Assembly: GCA_019414465.1 (NCBI GenBank) | Contig: DXLY01000018.1 | Location: forward strand, 1 to 11,047 | DNA length: 11,047 nucleotides | Reading direction: 5' to 3' | DNA from: Collinsella sp. | GTDB taxonomy: Bacteria; Actinomycetota; Coriobacteriia; Coriobacteriales; Coriobacteriaceae | Shown here: in pieces, positions 5,731 to 11,047 of the stretch | Layout of the letters: the number at the start of each line of letters is the position of its first letter | Position numbering within the stretch: the first letter of the stretch is position 1 | Notes under the pieces: model-generated | Database searches by the model: none | Seen by the model: the letters and a program-made list of their open reading frames with translations, nothing else | What the model was told of the DNA's origin: nothing | Made by a program: the position numbers and the translations under genes

Positions 5731-7242
5731 ATGGCTACGTTCTTTCCCGGTGAGTCCCACACGTTTTCGGAGTATCTGCTGGTCCCTGGCTACTCGTCCT
5801 CGCAGTGCATCCCCAACAACGTCTCTCTTAAGACGCCGCTAACCCGCTTCAAGCGCGGTGAGAAGCCGGCAATCACCCTGAACATCCCCATGGTTTCCGC
5901 CATCATGCAGTCCGTCTCGGGCGTCGACATGGGTGTCGCGCTCGCTACCGAGGGTGGCCTGTCCTTCATTTACGGTTCCCAGACCCCCGAGTCCGAGGCC
6001 GCTATGGTCAAGGCCGTCAAGGATCACAAGGCTGGCTTCGTTCAGTCCGATTCCACGCTGACCCCCGACATGACCATGGAGCAGGTCATCGAGCTTAAGG
6101 AGAAGACCGGTCACTCCACCATGCCGGTCACCGACGACGGCACCCCCAAGGGCAAGCTCCTGGGTATCGTCACCAGCCGTGACTATCGTCCCAGCCGCGA
6201 TGACCATCAGAAGAAGGTCTCCGAGTTCATGACCCCGCGTGAGCAGCTCATCGTGGGCGACAAGAACATCAGCCTCAAGGTTGCCAACGACGTCATCTGG
6301 GATAACAAGCTCAACGCTCTGCCCATCGTCGACGACAACGATCACCTCATGGGCATCGTCTTCCGCAAGGACTACGACAGCCACAAGACCAACCCCAACG
6401 AGCTGCTCGACGGCGATAAGCGCTACATGGTCGGCGCCGGCATCAACACCCGCGACTATGCCGAGCGCGTGCCGCTGCTTATCGAGGCCGGTGCCGACGT
6501 CCTGTGCATCGACTCTTCCGAGGGTTTCAGCGAGTGGCAGAAGCGCACCATCGAGTGGATCCGCGCCAACTATGGCGAGGATGTCAAGGTCGGTGCCGGT
6601 AACGTCGTCGACGCCGAGGGCTTCCGCTTTTTGGCAGACTGCGGTGCCGACTTCATCAAGGTCGGTATCGGCGGCAGCTCCATCTGCATTACCCGCGAGA
6701 CCAAGGGTATCGGCCGTGGCCAGGCCACCGCGCTGATCGATGTCTGCCGCGCTCGCGACGAGTACTACGAGGAGACCGGCGTCTACGTGCCCGTGTGCTC
6801 CGACGGCGGCATCGTCTACGACTACCACATGACGCTCGCCCTTGCCATGGGTGCCGACTTTATGATGCTGGGCCGCTACTTCGCCCGCTTTGACGAGAGC
6901 CCGACCGAGCGCGTCAACGTTAATGGCCAGTACATGAAGGAGTACTGGGGCGAGGGTTCCGCGCGCGCCCGCAACTGGCAGCGCTACGACCTGGGCGGCG
7001 CCGCGAAGCTCAGCTTCGTCGAGGGCGTCGACTCCTACGTCCCGTACGCCGGCTCCCTCAAGGACGGCGTGGGCGGCACGCTCTACAAGGTCAAGTCCAC
7101 GATGTGCAACTGCGGCGCCCTCTCGATTCCCGAGCTCCAGGAAAAGGCACGCCTGACCCTGGTAAGCTCCACCTCCATCGTCGAAGGCGGAGCCCACGAC
7201 GTTGTCGTAAAGGACTCCCAGCAGTCTGTGTCTTATCGATAA
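5731..7242 (+). CDS. guaB: IMP dehydrogenase, Tritrichomonas foetus-like subtype
   Basis: A 503-residue enzyme that oxidises IMP to XMP with NAD+, the committed step of guanine nucleotide synthesis in the cytoplasm. The N-terminal barrel part shows IPMVSAIMQSVSG. Two CBS domains occupy roughly residues 105-225, with GIVTSRDY and GIVFRKDY endings. The active-site loop is GGSSICITRE with the catalytic Cys at 319, and the flap carries Arg418-Tyr419 in NWQRYDLGG. These numbers, the 503-residue length and long stretches such as IPVCSDGGIVYDYHMT-like sequence (here VPVCSDGGIVYDYHM) agree with the Tritrichomonas foetus enzyme as I remember it, not with the usual GPGSICTTR bacterial form. Lys310 and Glu431, linked to mycophenolate resistance in that enzyme, are also present. 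The ATG at 5731 has AAGGAG 4 bases upstream. Codon use favours C-ending codons, as in leuS, consistent with high expression. It appears monocistronic. Confidence 0.96.
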   Translation: MATFFPGESHTFSEYLLVPGYSSSQCIPNNVSLKTPLTRFKRGEKPAITLNIPMVSAIMQSVSGVDMGVALATEGGLSFIYGSQTPESEAAMVKAVKDHKAGFVQSDSTLTPDMTMEQVIELKEKTGHSTMPVTDDGTPKGKLLGIVTSRDYRPSRDDHQKKVSEFMTPREQLIVGDKNISLKVANDVIWDNKLNALPIVDDNDHLMGIVFRKDYDSHKTNPNELLDGDKRYMVGAGINTRDYAERVPLLIEAGADVLCIDSSEGFSEWQKRTIEWIRANYGEDVKVGAGNVVDAEGFRFLADCGADFIKVGIGGSSICITRETKGIGRGQATALIDVCRARDEYYEETGVYVPVCSDGGIVYDYHMTLALAMGADFMMLGRYFARFDESPTERVNVNGQYMKEYWGEGSARARNWQRYDLGGAAKLSFVEGVDSYVPYAGSLKDGVGGTLYKVKSTMCNCGALSIPELQEKARLTLVSSTSIVEGGAHDVVVKDSQQSVSYR

Positions 7243-7247
7243 GCGGC

Positions 7248-7340
7248 TTTCCCAGGCACCGCATCTTGCCGTTCAAACCGTCGCTTGCGTACCTAAGTAC
7301 GCGGCGCTCCTCTTTCACGGCAACCTGCGGCACCTGGAAA
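7248..7340 (+). repeat. Large palindromic intergenic repeat, copy 2
   Basis: An imperfect palindrome starting 5 bases after the guaB stop. Paired blocks from outside to inside are TTTCCCAGG/CCTGGAAA (one bulge), a short wobble-rich step, CCGCA/TGCGG, TTGCCGT/ACGGCAA and the apical GCGTAC/GTACGC around CTAA. The inner 56 bases (7267-7322) align with 3835-3891 of copy 1. The two sides of the internal loop match copy 1 in 25 of 26 bases, while several stem pairs differ in a compensatory way. Both copies have the same orientation and lie just after plus-strand genes. Confidence 0.8.
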
Positions 7341-7363
7341 ACCCGTTGTTTCTAGAACGGGTT
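7340..7363 (+). other. Short hairpin in the guaB-leuS spacer
   Basis: AACCCGTT and AACGGGTT form a perfect 8-bp stem around the 8-base loop GTTTCTAG, immediately after palindrome copy 2. No T-tract follows. It may be part of the guaB 3' region or a remnant; no function can be assigned. Confidence 0.45.
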
Positions 7364-7401
7364 GCACATAAAGGTTGAGTATCAACCACGTTATTTAGAT
7401 A

Positions 7402-7445
7402 AAGCGAGATGCCTGCAAGTCGCAGGCATCTCGCTTGTTGTATTT
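7402..7445 (+). terminator. Intrinsic terminator downstream of guaB
   Basis: A perfect 15-bp stem (7402-7416 with 7422-7436; core GCGAGATGCCTGC) encloses the 5-base loop AAGTC and is followed by the T-rich tail TTGTTGTATTT. This is the strongest terminator in the spacer and would end the guaB transcript about 200 bases after its stop codon. Confidence 0.88.
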
Positions 7446-7453
7446 GCTATCAT
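7445..7453 (+). promoter_or_regulatory. Possible extended -10 promoter for leuS
   Basis: TGCTATCAT fits an extended -10 (TGn plus a TATAAT-like hexamer), just after the guaB terminator. No good -35 is visible. Initiation here would begin near 7460, so the leuS mRNA would open almost directly with the long hairpin at 7471-7589. Confidence 0.35.
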
Positions 7454-7470
7454 CAGTCGAGTCAACCTTA

Positions 7471-7589
7471 GGGTCGGGCGGCTTAGCTTTGTTCGCTACA
7501 AGTTCCGCACGCAAAGAAGAGCACTTGATGTGCTCTTCGTCTTGCGCAGGACTGTCCGCAGTAGCGAATAAAGCTAAGCCGACCGACCC
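7471..7589 (+). promoter_or_regulatory. 119-base leader hairpin immediately upstream of leuS
   Basis: The 29-base arms 7471-7499 and 7561-7589 are inverted repeats differing at two positions, one of which can still form a G-T pair. Inside, GAAGAGCAC and GTGCTCTTC form a perfect 9-bp apical stem around TTGAT (7516-7538), with partial pairing (GCAA/TTGC) below it. The whole element can fold into one long rod ending 11 bases before the AAAGGAG ribosome-binding site of leuS. It lacks the T-box consensus. It may be a leader control structure or a short inverted-repeat insertion. Confidence 0.65.
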
Positions 7590-7612
7590 CATTAAAGATT
7601 AAAGGAGCTGAT

Positions 7613-10189
7613 ATGTGCGATTGCACAGATCATAAGGATGAGATCCCTGCCTACGACGCGCAGGCCATTGAGTCCCGGTGGATGAAGGCGTGGGACGACG
7701 AGAACCTCTTTGCCGTCGACACCGACGCCACCAAGCCCAAGAAGTACGTGCTCGAAATGTTCCCGTATCCGTCGGGCGACCTGCACATGGGCCACGCGCG
7801 CAACTATACCATCGGCGATGCCATGGCCCGTCAGGCCCGCATGCGCGGCTTTGACGTACTGCACCCCATCGGCTTTGACGCCTTTGGCCTGCCCGCCGAG
7901 AACGCCGCCATCAAGCACAACACGCAGGCTGCCGCCTGGACGTATAAGAACATGGACCAGGCGCTCGCCACGATGAGGCGCATGGGCTTCTCCTACGATC
8001 TGGATCGCACCGTTAAGACCTGCAGCCCCGACTACTATCGCTGGGGTCAGTGGATCTTTGAGAAGATGTGGGAAAAGGGCCTGGTCTATCGTAAGAAGAA
8101 TCCGGTTAACTGGTGCCCCACCTGCAAGACCGTTTTGGCTAACGAGCAGGTGACCGAGGGCAAGTGCTGGCGCTGCGGCACCGAGCCCGAGAAGCGCGAT
8201 CTTGAGCAGTGGTACTACAAGATTACCGAGTACTCCCAGGAGCTGCTCGACGACCTGGAGAAGCTCCCCGGCTGGCCCGAGCGCGTCAAGCAGATGCAGG
8301 CCAACTGGATCGGTCGTTCCGAGGGCGCCGAGGTCGACTTTACCCTGTGCGACCAGGATGGCGAGCCCATCGAGGGCGACGAGGGTAAGATCACCGTCTT
8401 CACCACGCGAGCCGACACGCTCTTCGGTGTCTCCTTCTTTGTCCTGGCTCCCGAGTACGCGCGTCTGCACGAGCTCGTCGAGGGTACGGAGTACGAGGAG
8501 GCCGTGACCAAGATCGTCGAGGACTCCAAGCATATCTCCGCCGTCGAGCGCGCCCAGGGCACCCTCGAGAAGCACGGTGCCTTTACCGGCCGCTACGTGG
8601 TGAACCCGGTCAACGGCGAGAAGGTCCCCGTGTGGGTTGCCGACTACGTCGTGGCCGACTACGGCACCGGCGCCGTCATGGCCGTTCCCTGCGGCGACCA
8701 GCGCGACTTTGAGTTCGCCCGCAAGTACGACCTGCCGATCGTGCCGATCATCCTGGACGATGACGACCGTGCTGCCGTCGAGGCCAACGGCGAGACCATC
8801 GATACCTTCCATGCCGAGACCGTCGACTGGGATTGCGCCCACGCTGCCGAGGGCACGCTCGTCCAGTCCGGCAAGTACACCGGAATGCGCGGTGGCAAGC
8901 ACTCCGAGGGCGAAGCTGCAATCGTGGCCGACCTCGAGGCCATGGGCTGCGGTCGTCGCAAGGTCGAGTTCCGTCTGCGCGACTGGCTCATCAGCCGCCA
9001 GCGCTATTGGGGCAACCCCATCCCGGCTATCCACTGCGAGCACTGCGGCATCGTGCCCGTGCCCGAGGATCAGCTGCCGGTGACGCTGCCCGAGAACCTG
9101 GACCTGGGTGCCGGCGAGACCCTCGCCGAGTGCAAGGACTTCTACGAGACCACCTGCCCGGTCTGCGGCCGCCCGGCCAAGCGCGAGACCGATACCATGG
9201 ACACCTTTACCTGCTCCAGCTGGTATTACCTGCGCTATACCGACCCGCACAACACCGAGCTGCCCTTCTCCCGCGAGGCGGCAGACCGTTGGATGCCCGT
9301 CGATAACTACATCGGCGGCATCGAGCACGCCATTCTGCACCTGCTCTACAGTCGCTTCTTTACCAAGGCCCTGCGCGACTTGGGCCTGCTGAGCGTGGAC
9401 GAGCCCTTCACCAACCTGCTGTGCCAGGGCATGGTCAAGGACGAGAACGGCGACACCATGTCCAAGTCCAAGGGCAATGTCGTGCCCCCGAGCTCGGTCA
9501 TCGAGCCCTACGGCGCCGACACCATGCGCTTGGCGATCCTGTTTATCGCTCCGCCCGAGAAGGACTTCGACTGGGATCCCAAGGCCGTTGAGGGCGCCAA
9601 CCGCTTCATCAAGCGCGCTTGGCGTATCGTTTGGCAGCTCGTCCAGTCCGGCGACGCCAACGTGGCCTTTGACAAGTCCGCGCTCGACGAGGTTGCGATG
9701 AAGCTCTATCGCGAGCGTCACCGCACCATCGCCAAGTGCACTGAGGACTTCGATCGCGGTCAGTTCAACACCGCGATCTCGGCCGTCATGGAGTTCGTCA
9801 ACGCGGCGAGCGCTTATCTCAACGCAACCGAGGGTGCTGACCGCGACAAGGCTCTGTGCTACGGCGTGGCCAAGGACATCGTGAGCGTCTTGGCGCCCAT
9901 CTGCCCGTTCTGGGCCGACGAACTGTGGCACGAGGCGCTCGGCTGCGAGGGCAACGCCTACACCGCCGCCTGGCCCGAGTTCGACCTGGCCGAGTCCGTT
10001 GAGGACACGGTGCAGATCGTCGTCCAGGTGCTCGGTAAGGTCCGCGGTCGTGTCGACGTTGCTCGCGATGCCTCTAATGAGGATATGCAGGCTGCCGCCG
10101 AGGCCGCCGTCGCCAAGTGGCTCGAGGGCAAGACGGTCGTCAAGGCCATCTGCGTGCCCGGCAAGCTGGTCAACCTGGTGGTCAAGTAA
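7613..10189 (+). CDS. leuS: Leucyl-tRNA synthetase
   Basis: An 858-residue class I aminoacyl-tRNA synthetase that charges tRNA-Leu. Visible landmarks are the HIGH-type motif HMGH (58-61) in PYPSGDLHMGHARNYTIGD, a zinc knuckle CPTC...CWRC (Cys168, 171, 185, 188), and the CP1 editing domain with TTRADTLFGV and AVPCGDQRDFEFA, which keeps the Asp needed to clear mischarged tRNA. A second Cys cluster follows (HCEHCG, CPVCG), then the KMSKS motif written as TMSKSKGN (615-622), the anticodon-binding helical domain, and a C-terminal domain ending LGKVRGRVDVAR...CVPGKLVNLVVK. The length is normal for bacterial LeuRS. The ATG at 7613 is preceded by AAAGGAG. The first KMSKS residue is Thr, and the editing motif has CysGly where AlaHis or GlyHis is common; neither change suggests inactivity. 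A long hairpin leader precedes the gene and a terminator-like hairpin follows. Confidence 0.97.
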   Translation: MCDCTDHKDEIPAYDAQAIESRWMKAWDDENLFAVDTDATKPKKYVLEMFPYPSGDLHMGHARNYTIGDAMARQARMRGFDVLHPIGFDAFGLPAENAAIKHNTQAAAWTYKNMDQALATMRRMGFSYDLDRTVKTCSPDYYRWGQWIFEKMWEKGLVYRKKNPVNWCPTCKTVLANEQVTEGKCWRCGTEPEKRDLEQWYYKITEYSQELLDDLEKLPGWPERVKQMQANWIGRSEGAEVDFTLCDQDGEPIEGDEGKITVFTTRADTLFGVSFFVLAPEYARLHELVEGTEYEEAVTKIVEDSKHISAVERAQGTLEKHGAFTGRYVVNPVNGEKVPVWVADYVVADYGTGAVMAVPCGDQRDFEFARKYDLPIVPIILDDDDRAAVEANGETIDTFHAETVDWDCAHAAEGTLVQSGKYTGMRGGKHSEGEAAIVADLEAMGCGRRKVEFRLRDWLISRQRYWGNPIPAIHCEHCGIVPVPEDQLPVTLPENLDLGAGETLAECKDFYETTCPVCGRPAKRETDTMDTFTCSSWYYLRYTDPHNTELPFSREAADRWMPVDNYIGGIEHAILHLLYSRFFTKALRDLGLLSVDEPFTNLLCQGMVKDENGDTMSKSKGNVVPPSSVIEPYGADTMRLAILFIAPPEKDFDWDPKAVEGANRFIKRAWRIVWQLVQSGDANVAFDKSALDEVAMKLYRERHRTIAKCTEDFDRGQFNTAISAVMEFVNAASAYLNATEGADRDKALCYGVAKDIVSVLAPICPFWADELWHEALGCEGNAYTAAWPEFDLAESVEDTVQIVVQVLGKVRGRVDVARDASNEDMQAAAEAAVAKWLEGKTVVKAICVPGKLVNLVVK

Positions 10190-10217
10190 GCGCTGCGCGC
10201 ATAGTTGACATAAAAAG

Positions 10218-10249
10218 CGAGGGACGATTCCGCAGGGAGTCGCCCCTCG
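10218..10249 (+). terminator. Terminator-like hairpin after leuS
   Basis: A 14-base stem CGAGGGACGATTCC / GGAGTCGCCCCTCG with one mismatch and one G-T pair closes the loop GCAG, 28 bases after the leuS stop. AAAAA lies shortly upstream and TCTTGGTT downstream. The T-tract is weak, so termination efficiency is uncertain. Confidence 0.6.
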
Positions 10250-10338
10250 TCTTGGTTATGGATACTTGCGACAACACCCAATTATCCATTTCTTGTGGAG
10301 AACCTGTGCTCAGGCTGACCTGCGGGTTTGTGTTGTGG

Positions 10339-10367
10339 TTGCACGTTTGTGCAGGTATTGGTATAGT
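10339..10367 (+). promoter_or_regulatory. Sigma70-type promoter of the rimP-nusA operon
   Basis: TTGCAC (10339-10344) and TATAGT (10362-10367) are separated by exactly 17 bases, and TGG before the -10 adds an extended -10 element. Transcription would start near 10374, giving about 70 bases of leader before rimP. This is the clearest promoter in the window. Confidence 0.75.
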
Positions 10368-10395
10368 TTGCTTGCAAATGAAGTTGTAATTGAAA

Positions 10396-10425
10396 GAAGT
10401 GGGGTTTCGGCCCCGCTTCTTTTTT
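10396..10425 (+). terminator. Intrinsic terminator/attenuator in the rimP leader
   Basis: GAAGTGGGG pairs with CCCCGCTTC (one G-T pair) around TTTCGG, and six T residues follow directly (10420-10425); flanking A and T runs can lengthen the stem. It lies between the promoter at 10339-10367 and the GGAGGTG ribosome-binding site (10434-10440), so transcripts must read through it to reach rimP and nusA. The transcript up to this point would be only about 50 nucleotides. Confidence 0.8.
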
Positions 10426-10445
10426 GTATGGATGGAGGTGCCGCA

Positions 10446-10940
10446 ATGGTCAAGACCAAGACCGAGCAGGCGATCATCGACGCGCTCGAGGCCGTCGCTC
10501 CCCAGCACGATGTCGACATCGTCGACGTCGAGCTCGTGGGCGCCACCAAGGCCCCCTGCGTGCGCGTGCGTATCGAGGGTGCCGAGGGTCAGAGCCTGTC
10601 TCTCAACGACGTCACGGCCAACACCAAGTGGGTCGGCGATGTGATTGAGGAGCTCGACCCTATCTCTTCGAGCTATACGCTTGAGGTGTCGAGCCCGGGC
10701 AGGGCGCGCCCGCTGCGCCGCCCGTGCGACTTTGCTCGCTTTGTGGGCGAGAACTGTGAGCTCACCTCCACCGCCACTGAGGGCCGTCGCAAGTACGCCG
10801 GCAAGATTGCCGCTGCGACCGAGACCGACGTGACCCTCGAGCTCGAGGACGGCGAGTCCGTCACCCTCGATTTCTCTGATGTTAAAAAGTGCAAGTTGAA
10901 GCCCACCTACGACTTCAAGCCCGCGAAGGAAGGAAAGTAA
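10446..10940 (+). CDS. rimP: Ribosome maturation factor RimP
   Basis: A 164-residue cytoplasmic factor required for maturation of the 30S ribosomal subunit. The N-terminal alpha/beta domain shows DVDIVDVELVGA and VRVRIEG. The family signature EVSSPGRARPLRR begins at Glu80. The SH3-like C-terminal domain includes the strand VTLDFSDVKKCKLKPTY, where the DI/DV-xKAxL-type ending is typical. The ATG at 10446 is fixed by GGAGGTG 5 bases upstream; longer in-frame starts would run across the promoter and terminator. The next gene, nusA, begins one base after the stop codon, the classical rimP-nusA order. Regulation probably includes readthrough of the leader terminator at 10396-10425. Confidence 0.93.
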   Translation: MVKTKTEQAIIDALEAVAPQHDVDIVDVELVGATKAPCVRVRIEGAEGQSLSLNDVTANTKWVGDVIEELDPISSSYTLEVSSPGRARPLRRPCDFARFVGENCELTSTATEGRRKYAGKIAAATETDVTLELEDGESVTLDFSDVKKCKLKPTYDFKPAKEGK

Positions 10941-10941
10941 G

Positions 10942-11047
10942 ATGGCAGCATCCGACATGATGTCCGCCCTGATGGAGCTTTGCCAGGAGAAGCACATCGA
11001 CCAGCTCTACCTGATCGACCGCCTGGAGCAGTCGCTCGCCAAGAGCT
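10942..11047 (+). CDS. nusA: Transcription factor NusA, N-terminal fragment (cut by window end)
   Basis: Only 35 codons are visible, starting with ATG one base after rimP and preceded by AAGGAAAG. The sequence MAASDMMSALMELCQEKHID followed by QLYLIDRLEQSLAKS fits the first two helices of the NusA N-terminal RNA-polymerase-binding domain (pattern: helix, EK, then a helix with E-x-ALA-like ending). Identification relies on this weak similarity plus the strongly conserved rimP-nusA gene order. NusA promotes pausing and hairpin-dependent termination, so it could feed back on the leader terminator upstream of its own operon. Confidence 0.85.
   Translation, partial: MAASDMMSALMELCQEKHIDQLYLIDRLEQSLAKS

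Noticed and set aside
5839..7197. A 452-codon open frame on the minus strand opposite guaB
   Set aside because: Same artefact of GC-rich third positions; low-complexity translation and complete overlap with an unmistakable guaB.
7091..7355. Short open frames on both strands across palindrome copy 2, and a similar one at 3785-3985 across copy 1 sharing a YASDGL-like peptide
   Set aside because: The peptide similarity follows from the repeated DNA. Stem pairing, not codon structure, is conserved between the copies.
7454..7612. T-box riboswitch upstream of leuS
   Set aside because: No T-box consensus (TGGnACC type) and no antiterminator/terminator pair; the stretch is one long simple inverted repeat.
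7592..9931. A 779-codon open frame on the minus strand opposite leuS
   Set aside because: It is a mirror of the strongly biased leuS codons. The translation is rich in Val, Leu, Gly, Ala and Asp with no recognisable domain, and leuS on the plus strand is certain.
1..11047. CRISPR arrays, rRNA or tRNA genes, transposase genes
   Set aside because: No regularly spaced direct repeats, no cloverleaf-type folds and no transposase-like reading frames were seen.

Overview
The window is GC-rich, densely coded bacterial DNA. Gene content and codon style suggest a Gram-positive actinobacterium of the class Coriobacteriia, probably Collinsella or a close relative. That placement is inference from the proteins and cannot be proved without a database search. 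Ten protein genes are supported: nine on the plus strand and one on the minus strand. The genes at both edges are cut by the window.

Left part (1-3769): a tightly packed plus-strand surface operon. It holds the 3' end of a PelG-type exopolysaccharide exporter, a CotH-kinase lipoprotein, a VTC-domain polyphosphate-polymerase-like protein and a DUF4956 membrane protein. The genes overlap by 11 and 14 bases or lie 3 bases apart, so they are probably co-translated. The likely theme is an envelope or exopolysaccharide system with a phosphate-based modification step; the biochemical link between the four proteins is inferred, not shown.

Middle part (3770-5730): a hairpin and a large palindromic repeat, then a 330-residue relative of the Cys/Met-metabolism PLP enzymes. 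This protein keeps the fold motifs but has Arg where the PLP-binding Lys should be and lacks the usual N-terminus, so it looks like a pseudoenzyme. A 156-base folded inverted-repeat element follows, between convergent genes, and then a minus-strand one-domain ModE/LysR-type winged-helix regulator. That regulator is divergent from guaB.

Right part (5731-11047): housekeeping genes. guaB (IMP dehydrogenase) belongs to the Tritrichomonas foetus-like subtype down to residue numbering. A 370-base spacer follows, holding a second copy of the palindromic repeat, a small hairpin, a near-perfect intrinsic terminator and a 119-base hairpin directly before leuS. leuS (leucyl-tRNA synthetase) follows. Last comes the start of the rimP-nusA transcription/translation operon, with a well-formed promoter and an intrinsic terminator between promoter and rimP, a layout that suggests transcription attenuation.

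The most notable material lies between genes. Two copies of a palindrome show compensatory base changes in the stem and a conserved internal loop. Two unrelated long inverted-repeat elements (4984-5139 and 7471-7589) also occur. The rimP leader looks like an attenuator.
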